Source of the DNA: Vicinamibacterales bacterium
Lineage (GTDB): Bacteria > Acidobacteriota > Vicinamibacteria > Vicinamibacterales > UBA2999
Assembly (NCBI GenBank): GCA_041394705.1
Contig: JAWKHS010000005.1
Span: 1 to 64,000 of the forward strand
Reading direction: 5' to 3'
DNA: 64,000 nt
Below the pieces are notes generated by a model, which was not told the DNA's origin, searched no databases, and saw only the letters and a list, made by a program, of their open reading frames with translations. The number at the start of each line of letters is the position of its first letter. Within the stretch, counting starts at the first letter, position 1. A program made the translations under genes and the position numbers. Positions 44,942-54,042 of the stretch are shown here, in pieces.

Positions 44942-46566
44942 TCAGGCGGTCTGTGCCTCCGTGGTCGCACCTGTCCGCGCCTGGGGAACCAGGCGCACGG
45001 CGTGTTCGACGCGCCGCATGGCGTCGTTCTCGCGACGCAGCGTGTCGAGGCCGTGGATGGTCAGGTCGATGTCGAGCAGCGAGGCCCGCTGCTCGAAGTC
45101 CTTGAGGATTTCGTAGACGTCGTAGTCGATGCTCATCGACCGGCGGGCGTCGATCTCGACCGTCGCGCCGGCGGGAATCGCCGCCAGCGTCTTCATGATG
45201 GCCGCCTTGTTCAGGAACGACACGTCTTCCGACAGCGTCAGGCGGACGGCCGTGGAGGGATCGGAGTCCACGAAGTACGGGTTCCGGTAGTTGTTCAGGA
45301 GGATGGCGAACACCGCCACCGTCATCCCGAGGCCGATGCCCACGAGCAGGTCGGTCGCGAGGATGCCGACGACCGTGACCAGGAACGGGCCGAACTGGTA
45401 CCACCCCTGGCGATACATGATCTGAAGACCGCGGGCTTCGCCAGCTTGTAGCCGACCGTGAGCAGGATCGCGGCGAGGGCGGCCAGCGGAATCAGGTTCA
45501 GCAGCGCGGGCACGCTGGCCACCGCCAGGAGCAGCAGGACGCCGTGCAACACGGCGGACGTCTTCGTCCGGGCGCCCGACTGGACGTTGGCGGAGCTCCG
45601 GACGATGACCTGCGTGACCGGCAGGCCGCCGACGAGGCCCGCCACCAGGTTGCCCAGCCCCTGCGCCTTGAGCTCGCGGTCCGTCGGCGTGACCCGCTTC
45701 ATCGTCCATCTTGTCGGCGGCTTCCACGCACAGGAGGGTCTCGAGGCTGGCCACCACCGCGAGCGTGATCGCCGTCGTGTAGATCGCTGCGTTCCCGAGG
45801 TGAGAGGTCGGGGAAGGTCACGGAGCGTGGCGAGCCTGCTCAGCTCTGATGCGGTCGGAATCTGCACCAGGTGCGAGGGCTCGATGGTGAGGCCGGGCAC
45901 CACGCGGCGGAAGAACTCGTTCAGCCCGATGCCCAGCGCCACGGCGACGAGCGGGCCCTGGATCCAGAGGCTCATCCGGGCGCGGCGGACGGCCGGCCGC
46001 TCCCACAGCATGAGCGCGGCGAGCGACGCCAGGGCGACGACGAGCGCGCCGGGCTGGATGGACGCGAACATGTGCGCCAGGCCCGAGACGGTGTTCTCGC
46101 TTCCGGGCGGGGCGAACGCCAGCGGCCCCTCCGGGGTGGCGTCGTAGCCGACCGCGTGCGGGAGCTGCTTGAGGATGATGGTCAGGCCGATGCCGGCGAG
46201 CATCCCCTTGATGACCGACGACGGGAAGTAGTAGCCGATGACGCCGGCCCCGGCGAAGCCGAGGGCGATCTGGATCACGCCGGCCAGGGCGACGGCGACC
46301 AGGAAGGCCTCGAACGACCCGAGGTCCTGGATGGCCGTGAGCACGATGACGGCGAGGCCGGCCGCCGGGCCGGACACGCCGAGCGCCGATCCGCTCGCGG
46401 CGCCCACCACGATACCGCCGATGATGCCGGAGATGAGGCCCGCCGCCAGGGGCGCTCCGGACGCCAGGGCAATGCCGAGACAGAGCGGCGTGGCGACCAG
46501 GAAGACGACCAGGCTGGCGGGCAGATCGGACTTCAGGTTCTCGACGAACGACGCGGGCTGGTGCAT
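44942..46566 (-). pseudogene. SulP-family anion (bicarbonate/sulfate) transporter, frameshifted
   Basis: ATG at 46566 with GAGGAG upstream. About 250 N-terminal residues are in one frame: DLPASLVVFLVATPLCLGIALASGAPL, ALGVSGPAAGLAVIVL and FPSSVIKGMLAGIGLTIILKQ, typical SulP helices. The frame changes near 45800, 45705 and 45430 but conserved blocks continue (VEAADKMD, KAQGLGNLVAGLVGGLPVTQVIVRSSANVQ, then LVTVVGILATDLLVGIGLGM), ending in a STAS-like domain. Genuine protein would be about 540 residues. Either the sequence is wrong at three spots or the gene is inactive. Association with carbonic anhydrase favours bicarbonate over sulfate as substrate. Confidence 0.85.
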
Positions 46567-46647
46567 CGGGACTCCTCGCTGGCGCCGCGACGGGCGCGAC
46601 CCTACCGAGGCTAGCCGGATCTCCTGGCTCGCAAAATAACGAAATGA

Positions 46648-46668
46648 CGAATCGTGGATTCGAGAATC
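46648..46668. promoter_or_regulatory. Overlapping GATTC palindromes between nhaR-type gene and sulP
   Basis: CGAATC-GTG-GATTCG (46648-46662) overlaps GATTC-GA-GAATC (46657-46668), in an A+T-richer patch about 80 nt upstream of the sulP start. The GATTC half-site recurs as TAGAGTC-GGAA-GAATCTA in front of the regulator gene itself. A LysR-type operator is the best guess; a 3'-end hairpin of the regulator is the alternative. Confidence 0.5.
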
Positions 46669-46688
46669 TCTAGGTGACGTCCCCGGCG

Positions 46689-47588
46689 CTACGCGAAGAG
46701 GCCGTCGCGGGCCGTCGTCGTGATGGCGCGGACGGCCGGGTGCTTCACGCGGCGTTCGGCCGAAATGGCGTAGTAGCGTTCGCGCACCAGTTCGGTGCGC
46801 CCGAAGGCCGCCACGCCGTACACCCGGCAGACGTCGCGCTCGATGGCGGCCGGCGCAGGGAAGGCCAGGCCGGCTTCCGCGCCGAAGCTCTTCATGAGCG
46901 CCGGATCCTCGAACTCGCCGACGATGCGGGGGCGCACGCGGATGCGGTCGAACCAGCTCTCGAGGTCCCGACGGAGCGCCGTGCTCGAGGCCGGCACGAC
47001 CATCGGCAGGTCCTTGAGACATTGCGGAAACCGCCGGCGGAGGCGGCCCGCGCGGGCGGTGGGGGCGAAGAACGCGGTATGGGACTCGCCGAGGAGATGG
47101 TTGAACGCCTTCACCCGGACGTGGGGCGGCGCCGGCGTGTCGGTGAGGACCACGTCCACGGTATGCGTGGCGAGCTGGGTCAGCAGGTGGTCCGTGTTCT
47201 CCTCCCGGCAGATCAGGCGCACCGAGTCGTCCTCCCTGATCAGGGGCTCGAGCAGCCGGCAGACGATGAGCTTCGGCACCGCGTTGGACACGCCCACCGT
47301 GAGCGGCACGGCGCGCCCCACGTGCCCCTGCTTGATGGCGTCCACGAGATCGCGCCCGATGCCGAAGAGTTCGTCGGCGTAGTGGAAGGCCACGCGGCCC
47401 GTGTCCGTCAGGACGAGGGTTCGGCCCTTCCGCTCGAACAGCTTGACGTTCAAGGCTTCCTCGAGGAGCTTGATTTGCGCCGACACGGTCGGCAGCGACA
47501 GCCGGAGGCGTTCGGACGCCTTCGACACGCTCCCCTCCTTGGCCGTCATCCAGAAGTAGTGGAGGTGGTGGTAGTTCAGCCAGTCCAT
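46689..47588 (-). CDS. nhaR: LysR-family regulator, NhaR type
   Basis: 299 residues. N-terminal winged helix with the NhaR-specific opening LNYHHLHYFWMTAKEGSVSKASE, then LPTVSAQIKLLEEALNVKLFERKGR, followed by the two-lobed effector-binding domain (LTVGVSNAVPKLIVCRLLEPL, GEFEDPALMKSFGAEAGLAF). NhaR proteins in other bacteria respond to Na+ or pH and control transporters. The next gene downstream on this strand is sulP (122 nt away), so bicarbonate transport is the likely target. Confidence 0.92.
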   Translation of the reverse strand: MDWLNYHHLHYFWMTAKEGSVSKASERLRLSLPTVSAQIKLLEEALNVKLFERKGRTLVLTDTGRVAFHYADELFGIGRDLVDAIKQGHVGRAVPLTVGVSNAVPKLIVCRLLEPLIREDDSVRLICREENTDHLLTQLATHTVDVVLTDTPAPPHVRVKAFNHLLGESHTAFFAPTARAGRLRRRFPQCLKDLPMVVPASSTALRRDLESWFDRIRVRPRIVGEFEDPALMKSFGAEAGLAFPAPAAIERDVCRVYGVAAFGRTELVRERYYAISAERRVKHPAVRAITTTARDGLFA

Positions 47589-47622
47589 GCGGGCGCCTCG
47601 TCGATTAGGGAGAACCTCACAT

Positions 47623-47640
47623 TAGAGTCGGAAGAATCTA
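47623..47640. promoter_or_regulatory. Candidate LysR operator upstream of nhaR-type gene
   Basis: Inverted repeat TAGAGTC (47623-47629) / GAATCTA (47634-47640) with a 4-nt spacer; 6 of 7 positions pair. It lies 35 nt before the regulator start and shares the GATTC/GAATC half-site with the palindromes upstream of sulP, as expected if the regulator controls itself and sulP. The divergent DUF2490 gene starts 39 nt further on. Confidence 0.5.
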
Positions 47641-47679
47641 TTTGTCCATACCTCGACCGGCCACGTACGCTTCGGGCCG

Positions 47680-48411
47680 ATGCAACGGCGGCACCGCGAC
47701 GCTCACGCCCCCCGCCGGGTGGCCGGCCGGGTCCGGACGGCCGTGGCCGTGCTGCTCCTCTGGCTGGGGCCCGCCGCGGCCGCCCGCGCCCAGGGCTCGC
47801 CCGACGGGCAGCTGTGGTTCCAGGCCCTTGCGATCGGGCAGCTCTCCGAAGCCTGGCGGGCGCACCTCGAGGGGCAGCCCCGGGTCTTCGACTCCGCCTC
47901 GGAGCTGGGCCTGACGATCGTCCGTGGCGCCGTCGGCCGCCGACTGGGCGCGCGCAGCGTGCTGTGGGCGGGCTACGCCTGGGTGCCCCGCACCTTCGGC
48001 CCGGGCGTCCGCCACGAGACCCGTGTCTGGCAGCAGTTCACGGCCAGCGCGCCGCCGGTCGCCGGCTGGACCGCCTCGACCCGCCTCAGGCTCGAACAGC
48101 GCAGGCTCGACCCGTGGGACGGCACGTCCCACCGGCTCCGCATCCTGGGCCGCGCCCAGCGCCGGTTCGGCGCCAGCCCCTGGGGCTTCGGCTTCTACAA
48201 CGAGACGATGCTCACGCTGGACGACACCGCCCGGGGACCGGAGCGCGGGTTCGACAGGAACCGCTTCTACACCGGCGTCCTGCGGCAGCTCTCACCCACC
48301 TTCAGCACCGAGCTCGGCTACATCTGGGAGCATGCCGCCACCGGCGGACCGGGCCGCCGCGACGACCACGCCCTCATGAGCGTCGTGAACATCGCGTTCT
48401 CGCGGCGATAG
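47680..48411 (+). CDS. DUF2490 outer-membrane-like beta-barrel protein
   Basis: 243 residues with a signal peptide (VAVLLLWLGPAAAARAQ). The mature protein consists of alternating beta strands: DGQLWFQALAIGQLSEAWRAHLEG, WAGYAWVPRTF, TRLRLEQRRLD, LRILGRAQRRFG, NRFYTGVLRQLS and SVVNIAF at the end, as in DUF2490. It is probably a small outer-membrane barrel. It diverges from the nhaR-type gene and may share its control. ATG 47680 chosen for the signal peptide. Confidence 0.85.
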   Translation: MQRRHRDAHAPRRVAGRVRTAVAVLLLWLGPAAAARAQGSPDGQLWFQALAIGQLSEAWRAHLEGQPRVFDSASELGLTIVRGAVGRRLGARSVLWAGYAWVPRTFGPGVRHETRVWQQFTASAPPVAGWTASTRLRLEQRRLDPWDGTSHRLRILGRAQRRFGASPWGFGFYNETMLTLDDTARGPERGFDRNRFYTGVLRQLSPTFSTELGYIWEHAATGGPGRRDDHALMSVVNIAFSRR

Positions 48412-48479
48412 CCGTCGCCTGTCGACGCCGCCTCTGACGGCCCGGGGGTTCATGCCCTCGACGGGCCGCGCGGTCTCCC

Positions 48480-49397
48480 TCAGGCACGCCCCGCCCACTG
48501 GCGGATCTGGTCGATGGTCGCGGTGGCGCCGCCGCACACGACCATCAGGACGGTCTCGAATGGGGCCAGCGCGTCGTTGGCCTCGTAGGCGAGGGCCAGG
48601 CTGGCGCCGCAGGCGGGCTCCACGAGAATCCGATGGTCGGCGAGGAACCGCTCGCACGCGTCCAGGGCCGAGCGGTCGCTGACGAGCACGTGCTGGATGG
48701 GCCGCTCTCGCCACCACTCCACGGCGCGGGCGCACACCCGCTTGGCGCCGAGCGAGGTCGCCACGCTGGCGATCCGATCGATGGCGACCGGATGGCCCGC
48801 CGCGATGCCCGCCGCGAACGACGCCGCGCCGTCGGTCTCCACCGAGACGATCGGCACGTGGTCCCATCCCTGCCGCCGCAGGCCCGCCGCCACGCCGCAG
48901 AGCAGGCCCCCGCCGCCCACCGACAGCACGACGGCGTCTGGCGCGAGGCCCGCCCGCGCCACCTCGTCGATCATCGAGGCGTGTCCGTCCCAGATCAGGG
49001 GATCGTCGAATGGATGGATGTAGGCGTCGGCGGCGCCCACCTGCGATGTGGCTCGCTCGTCCGCCTCCTGCCACGACGCGCCGTGCACGATGACGTCGGC
49101 GCCTTCCCGCCGCAGGAGCGCGAGTGCGGTCTCCGTGGTGGTCTCGGGCACGACCACCGTGACCGGCACGGCCAGTTGGCGCCCGGCATGCGCCACTGCC
49201 AGGCCGGCATTGCCTCCGGACGACGTGACGAACCGGGCGGCACCGCGCTGGTGATGCGCCTCGCACGCCCGACCGATGCCCCGCATCTTGAACGAGCCGG
49301 ACGGCTGGAGGGCATCGAGCTTGAGCCAGATGGCGCGTCCGGCCGCGAGGCTCAGAGGACGGGAGGCGACGAGGGGCGTGTCGAGATGCAGCGGCAT
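48480..49397 (-). CDS. PLP-dependent threonine/serine dehydratase-like enzyme
   Basis: 305 residues, fold type II PLP enzyme. The Schiff-base Lys is in SGSFKMRG, phosphate-binding glycines are in VLSVGGGGLLCG, and SSGGNAGLAVAHAG marks the Asn-containing substrate loop. The short length without a C-terminal ACT domain resembles L-serine/L-threonine dehydratases of the SDH type rather than biosynthetic IlvA. It probably deaminates serine or threonine to the keto acid. Confidence 0.9.
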   Translation of the reverse strand: MPLHLDTPLVASRPLSLAAGRAIWLKLDALQPSGSFKMRGIGRACEAHHQRGAARFVTSSGGNAGLAVAHAGRQLAVPVTVVVPETTTETALALLRREGADVIVHGASWQEADERATSQVGAADAYIHPFDDPLIWDGHASMIDEVARAGLAPDAVVLSVGGGGLLCGVAAGLRRQGWDHVPIVSVETDGAASFAAGIAAGHPVAIDRIASVATSLGAKRVCARAVEWWRERPIQHVLVSDRSALDACERFLADHRILVEPACGASLALAYEANDALAPFETVLMVVCGGATATIDQIRQWAGRA

Positions 49398-49510
49398 CGG
49401 GCGTGTCCGGCGGCGGCCGGACGACCATTCTGACAGGGACGCCTCCCGCCCGCGTCCAGGCGGTGCCGCCAGGTCGGCGGCCGACGGCGCCTGTCCGCCG
49501 TGGTGGGCGA

Positions 49511-52500
49511 CTACGCGAGCCGAGCGCCGAGGCCGGTCGACGGCGCCTCCGTCGGATTCACCGGGCCGGTGGGTGGCGCATCGAGGCGGCGGCGCACGAT
49601 CGACAGCAGCCGCTCGATCCGGTACGGCTTGTCCAGGAAATCCACGCCCGGCACCAGGGAGACGGACCCGGCCGAGACCTCGCGGCTGTACCCGCTCGTG
49701 TAGACGATCCGCAGGTCGGGCCGATCGCTGGCCAGGCGCTTCGCGAGCGCGAAGCCCGTCATGCCGCCGGGCATCACGAGGTCCGTCATCAGGAGGGCGA
49801 TCTCGTCCCGGTGCGCCGTCCAGACGTCGAGCGCCTCCACGCCGGAGCCCGCCGTCAGCACGCGGTAACCGTGGCGGCGCAGGACGCGCGCCGCCAGGTC
49901 ACGGACCGCCCCTTCATCCTCCACCACGAGCACGCACTCGGCCCGTCCCCCTGGCAGGACCTCCGCGGCAGCGGGGGCGGCGGCCGCCTTCGCCGACTGG
50001 GCGCCTGCCGGCACGTACACGTGGAAGGCGGTGCCCTCCGTCGACGACTCGACGGCGACGTCTCCGCCGTGCTGCTTGACGATGCCGTACACCGTGGCCA
50101 GGCCGAGCCCGGTGCCCTTGCCGGCCTCCTTCGTCGTGAAGAACGGCTCGAAGATGCGCGGCAACACGTCCGGCGCGATGCCCGTGCCGGTGTCGCGCAC
50201 GGACAGGCAGGCGAACTCCCCCGCGCCGAGATGGGCCGGCCTGAGGGGATCGGGCGAACGGGCGCCGCTCAGCCGGGTCGTGATGTGCAGGTCCCCGCCG
50301 TGCGGCATGGCATCGCGCGCGTTGACGGCGAGGTTGAGGAGCACCTGCTCCATCATTCCTTGATCGGCGCGAATCAGCGGGAGCCGCGGCGCGAACTCGG
50401 CCTTGAGCGCGACGTCCTCTCCCAGGATGCGCTGCAGCATCCGCGTCATGTTGCCGAGCACGGCGTTCAGGTCGAGCTCGGCCTGCTGCATCACCTGCTT
50501 CCGGCTGAACAGCAGGAGCTGCCTGGTCAGGTTCGCGGCACGCTCCGACGCGCCGATGATCTCGCGCACCTCCGCGCCGCCGGCCGATTCGTCGAGCAGT
50601 TGCGTGGCGTTCCCGAGGATCACCGTCAGGATGTTGTTGAAGTCGTGCGCCACGCCGCCGGCCAGGCGGCCGATGGCTTCCATCTTCTGCGCCTGGCGCA
50701 GCTCCGTCTCGAGGAGGTGGCGATCCGTGACGTCGAGCAACGTGCCGTACCACTGCGTGCTGCCATCCGGTTGACGCGCCGGCATGGCGCGGCCTTCCAG
50801 CCAGCGCGTGGAACCCGCCGGGTGCTGGTAGCGCAACTCCTCCACCAGCGGCGTGCCATCGGCGGCCGAGTGACGAATCGCCGCCATGATTCTGGGCCGG
50901 TCGTCCGGGTGGATGAGCGACATCGCCGGGCCGGCGTCCCTGTCGAGGCCGTCGGCGCCCACGCCGAACATCTCCTCGAACCGGGCGCTGACGTAGGGGA
51001 ACGACATCTGGCCGTCCGCGCCGAGGCGGAAGGTGAACATCGCCGTCGGCGACATCGCCGCGAGCGCCGACAGCCGCGTCTCGAGGGCCAGGCGGTCCTG
51101 GATGGCGGCCTCGGCCCGCTTGCGGTCGGTGATGTCGTGGATCGCGCCGCGCAGCAGGACGACCTTGCCGTCCCTGGAGACCGGACGGCCGCTGGTCCTG
51201 ACCCACTTGGCGACGCCCCGGGCGCTCACGAAGGGCACTTCGATGTCGTAGGGCGTCCCCGCCAGCGCGCCCTCCACGGCGGCCGCGACCTGTCCGCGGG
51301 CCTCGCCGGGATAGAAGTCCAGTCCCATCTCGAGCGAGGGCGCGGCCGAGGGGTCGAGGTCGTGAATTCGCGCCACCTCGGACGTCCATCGTCCCCGTCC
51401 CGTCGCCGGGTCCAGCTCCCAGCCGCCGATCTGGGCGATCTGGCCGGTCTGCTCGAGGAGCTCGTCCCTGTCTTCGAGCGCCTGCTGTACCCGCCGCCGC
51501 TCGGTCACGTCCGTGATGGCCCCGTGCCAGGTCACGCCGCCGTCGGGGTCCGCGAACGGCACCGAGTGCCCCTCCACCCAGATCTCGCCCTTCACCGGGT
51601 GGATGACGCGAAACTCCTCGCGCCACGGCGTCATCGCGCGCTTCGACGCGTCGATGGTGTCCACGATCCGGGCCCGGTCCTCGGGATGCCAGAGCGCCGC
51701 GGCCTGGGAGGCGTCCACCGCCAGGGCGACCGGCGTCAAGCCGTAGATTTCCACGATCTTCGGGCTGGCGTACGGGAAGCAGTACGAGCCATCCGGACCT
51801 TCCCGGAAGGAATGGAGCACCGTCGGTGCCGCGGCGGCGAGCGCCGCCAGCCGGTTTCGCTCCTCGAGCAGGGCATCGTCGGTCCTCTTCAGATCGGTGA
51901 CGTCCCGGGCCACGACCAGGAGCCCATCGGTGCTCCCGTCCGCGCCCGTGTACGGGACGCGATCGATCCGGTACCAGCGACGCTGCCCGGCCGGCATCGG
52001 CAGCTCCTCGAGGGAGCCGATCTGGGCCACGCCGCCCTCCAGGATGGCGCGGTCGTCCGCCGCGGTCCTGGCGGCCTCCGCGGCGATCACGTCGGCGGCC
52101 TGGCGCCCCTCCATGTCGTCGATGGGGAGGCCGGCCACCGAGGCGGCGAGGGCGTTCACGCGCCGGAGGCGGTCGTTGCGGTCCTTGAACCAGATCAAGG
52201 CGGGGAGGGAGTCGAAGACCGCCACGATCTCGCGGTCGGCCTCGCGCCAGTCGGCGAAGATGGCGAGCTGCCCGCGCTCCGCCGCGACGATCACGGCGGC
52301 CATCGACGCCAGCAGGATCAGGGCGGCCACCAGCGCGATCAGGAACGTCGTGTCGGCACGCCGCGTGGCCTCGGCCAGCTCGTCACGCATGCCCGCGTCC
52401 ACCGCGGCCGCATGGCGATCGAGCGTCGACACCAGGGCCATCAGGGCCGTCTCCGCGTCGGCTCCGTGGGTGCCGCCGGCGCGCAGCTGGTGCTGCAGCA

Positions 52501-52861
52501 CCGACACTCCGCGGCGGACGTCGGCCAGTCCGCCGCCAGGGTCTGGGGGGCGATGCAGGGCCGCCTCCGCGCGGGCGACCGCCTCCACCGCCTGCGTGAT
52601 CCGCACCAGTCCCTGGTTGGCGTCGTACGCCGACCCGGGGGCCGCAAGCGCGACGTCGACGGCCCCTCGCGCCAGGTCGGCCCGCGCCGTGCGGAGCGCG
52701 GCCAGGGCCTCGAGGCCATGCCCGAGCGCATGGCGCTGCTCGAACGAGAACCACACCATGGCGCCGCACAGCAGGGCCGACGACAGCACCGCCGCGAGCG
52801 ACCGCTGGCGCGATCGGCGCGTCGCCTCGTGGAGGCGCCGAAGCCTGGCCTGATGCGTCAC
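49511..52861 (-). CDS. Hybrid sensor histidine kinase with multiple PAS domains and a receiver
   Basis: 1116 residues. Two N-terminal transmembrane helices flank a helical periplasmic segment. Then come four PAS/PAC units (for example SLPALIWFKDRNDRLRRVNALAA, FPYASPKIVEIYGL), HisKA with GGVAHDFNNILTVILGN, an ATPase domain (NLAVNARDAMP, GTGLGLATVYGIVKQHGG) and a C-terminal receiver (LLMTDLVMPGGMTG). The GTG at 52861 shares GTGA with the stop of the upstream solute-binding protein gene. The binding protein probably supplies the periplasmic signal. Confidence 0.92.
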   Translation of the reverse strand: MTHQARLRRLHEATRRSRQRSLAAVLSSALLCGAMVWFSFEQRHALGHGLEALAALRTARADLARGAVDVALAAPGSAYDANQGLVRITQAVEAVARAEAALHRPPDPGGGLADVRRGVSVLQHQLRAGGTHGADAETALMALVSTLDRHAAAVDAGMRDELAEATRRADTTFLIALVAALILLASMAAVIVAAERGQLAIFADWREADREIVAVFDSLPALIWFKDRNDRLRRVNALAASVAGLPIDDMEGRQAADVIAAEAARTAADDRAILEGGVAQIGSLEELPMPAGQRRWYRIDRVPYTGADGSTDGLLVVARDVTDLKRTDDALLEERNRLAALAAAAPTVLHSFREGPDGSYCFPYASPKIVEIYGLTPVALAVDASQAAALWHPEDRARIVDTIDASKRAMTPWREEFRVIHPVKGEIWVEGHSVPFADPDGGVTWHGAITDVTERRRVQQALEDRDELLEQTGQIAQIGGWELDPATGRGRWTSEVARIHDLDPSAAPSLEMGLDFYPGEARGQVAAAVEGALAGTPYDIEVPFVSARGVAKWVRTSGRPVSRDGKVVLLRGAIHDITDRKRAEAAIQDRLALETRLSALAAMSPTAMFTFRLGADGQMSFPYVSARFEEMFGVGADGLDRDAGPAMSLIHPDDRPRIMAAIRHSAADGTPLVEELRYQHPAGSTRWLEGRAMPARQPDGSTQWYGTLLDVTDRHLLETELRQAQKMEAIGRLAGGVAHDFNNILTVILGNATQLLDESAGGAEVREIIGASERAANLTRQLLLFSRKQVMQQAELDLNAVLGNMTRMLQRILGEDVALKAEFAPRLPLIRADQGMMEQVLLNLAVNARDAMPHGGDLHITTRLSGARSPDPLRPAHLGAGEFACLSVRDTGTGIAPDVLPRIFEPFFTTKEAGKGTGLGLATVYGIVKQHGGDVAVESSTEGTAFHVYVPAGAQSAKAAAAPAAAEVLPGGRAECVLVVEDEGAVRDLAARVLRRHGYRVLTAGSGVEALDVWTAHRDEIALLMTDLVMPGGMTGFALAKRLASDRPDLRIVYTSGYSREVSAGSVSLVPGVDFLDKPYRIERLLSIVRRRLDAPPTGPVNPTEAPSTGLGARLA

Positions 52862-53709
52862 GGCGCCGCGCTGGTCCGCGGCGCGGCCACTGCCGGGGGC
52901 AGCGAGCGCCTGGTGAAGGCGAAGGGCTCCACCAGCGCCAGGTGCGCCGGGGTTCCGATGACGTCGATGAGCACCCCGTTCCACGCGTCGACCAGGACGT
53001 CGTCCCCGCGGCGGAACGCAAATCCCCCCAGCCGGGCCTCCCCGGGGCCGGAGGGGTCGGCCGCGAACGGGTCAGGCACCTCGAAAGCCCCGGCCGACTC
53101 GTGCGTGGCCGTCCAGCGCACCATCGGCTCCGAATTCAGGAGCAGGTCGGCTCGACCCGATTCCAGCGCGCGCCGGGCCGCGGCCGCGTCCGGTACGGCG
53201 ATCGTCCGGTCGCGCGGAATGCCGGCGCGCCGTGCGAGCGCCTCCTCGACCGACGAGGCCAGGACCACCACCGTCGCGCCCGTCGTCCTAGCGTCGTCGA
53301 GCGAGTGCAGCTGCTTGGGGTTGCCGGACCTGACGAGCGCCGAATCACTGGCCTGGAAGGTGGGCACCGAGAATCGGAAGCGCCGCGCGCGCTCTTCGGT
53401 GATGAAGAGGCCGGCCGCCACGACGTCGTAGCGCCCCTCGTCGAGCTGGTCGAGCAGCGCGCCGAAGTCGGACAGCACGAAGGTGACCCGCACGCCCAGG
53501 CGCTGCGCCACGAAGCGCCCGAGCTCTGGAATCGCGCCCGTGACCCGCCCGCTCCCGTCGACGAACGCGTACGGGGCCTCCACCGCGTATCCGACACGCA
53601 CGCCGTGGGGATATCGTGTCTCGAGGCTCTTGTCCCGTCCGCCCCAGCCGACTGTGAGAACCGCCAGCAGCAGGCTGGCGGCCACGACGAACACCCGTTT
53701 CACGACCAC
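52858..53709 (-). CDS. Periplasmic solute-binding protein (SBP_bac_3, amino-acid type)
   Basis: 283 residues with a signal peptide or lipoprotein-like leader (VKRVFVVAASLLLAVLTVGWGG). The fold shows YAVEAPYAFVDGSGRVTGAIPELGRFVAQRLG, DQLDEGRYDVVAAGLFITEERARRFRFS and RADLLLNSEPM, the pattern of extracellular SBP family 3. No ABC permease or ATPase is nearby. Coupling with the hybrid kinase marks it as a sensor subunit instead of a transporter component. GTG 53709 or 53703 is the start. Confidence 0.88.
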   Translation of the reverse strand: MVVKRVFVVAASLLLAVLTVGWGGRDKSLETRYPHGVRVGYAVEAPYAFVDGSGRVTGAIPELGRFVAQRLGVRVTFVLSDFGALLDQLDEGRYDVVAAGLFITEERARRFRFSVPTFQASDSALVRSGNPKQLHSLDDARTTGATVVVLASSVEEALARRAGIPRDRTIAVPDAAAARRALESGRADLLLNSEPMVRWTATHESAGAFEVPDPFAADPSGPGEARLGGFAFRRGDDVLVDAWNGVLIDVIGTPAHLALVEPFAFTRRSLPPAVAAPRTSAAP

Positions 53710-53945
53710 GACCTCTTGGTTCTGCCGAGCCTCCCCGGGCCGATCCGCCGCAGCCGTGCGGCCTGGCGCGCCAGGATTCCGCTGGATCTATCGGCCCCGG
53801 CGGTCAACCGTGATACCCGTGCCGGCAGGCCATGCGGCATCCCCATGGGCAGCCGCGCGCAGCCCCGTGAAAGCCGCCGCCGGGCGCCGCCGGGCCGGCG
53901 CGGACCGCCGGTGAAGGCGGGGGCGATTGGGGGCCAGAAAAAGAC
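53710..53945. other. Intergenic region upstream of the SBP-kinase pair
   Basis: 236 nt between the solute-binding gene and the nrdJ terminator, G+C-rich. It must hold the promoter of the SBP-kinase pair. I see no confident promoter, RNA or gene. Confidence 0.4.
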
Positions 53946-53979
53946 GACGGGCGGGATGGATCGCTCCATCCCGCCCGTC
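53946..53979 (-). terminator. Strong intrinsic terminator of nrdJ
   Basis: 15-bp perfect stem (53946-53960 with 53965-53979) and a 4-nt loop, about 64 nt beyond the nrdJ stop. On the minus strand the stem is followed by GTC and a run of five T. This is the clearest rho-independent terminator in the window. Confidence 0.88.
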
Positions 53980-54042
53980 ATGTCGATGCCGTGGGATCTC
54001 GCCGCCCGCCGCTAGGCCCGAGCCGCGTCGACCGTCACGCCT

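Noticed and set aside
49403..53431. 1342-codon plus-strand frame opposite the hybrid kinase
   Set aside because: Antisense shadow; no motif and no ribosome-binding site.
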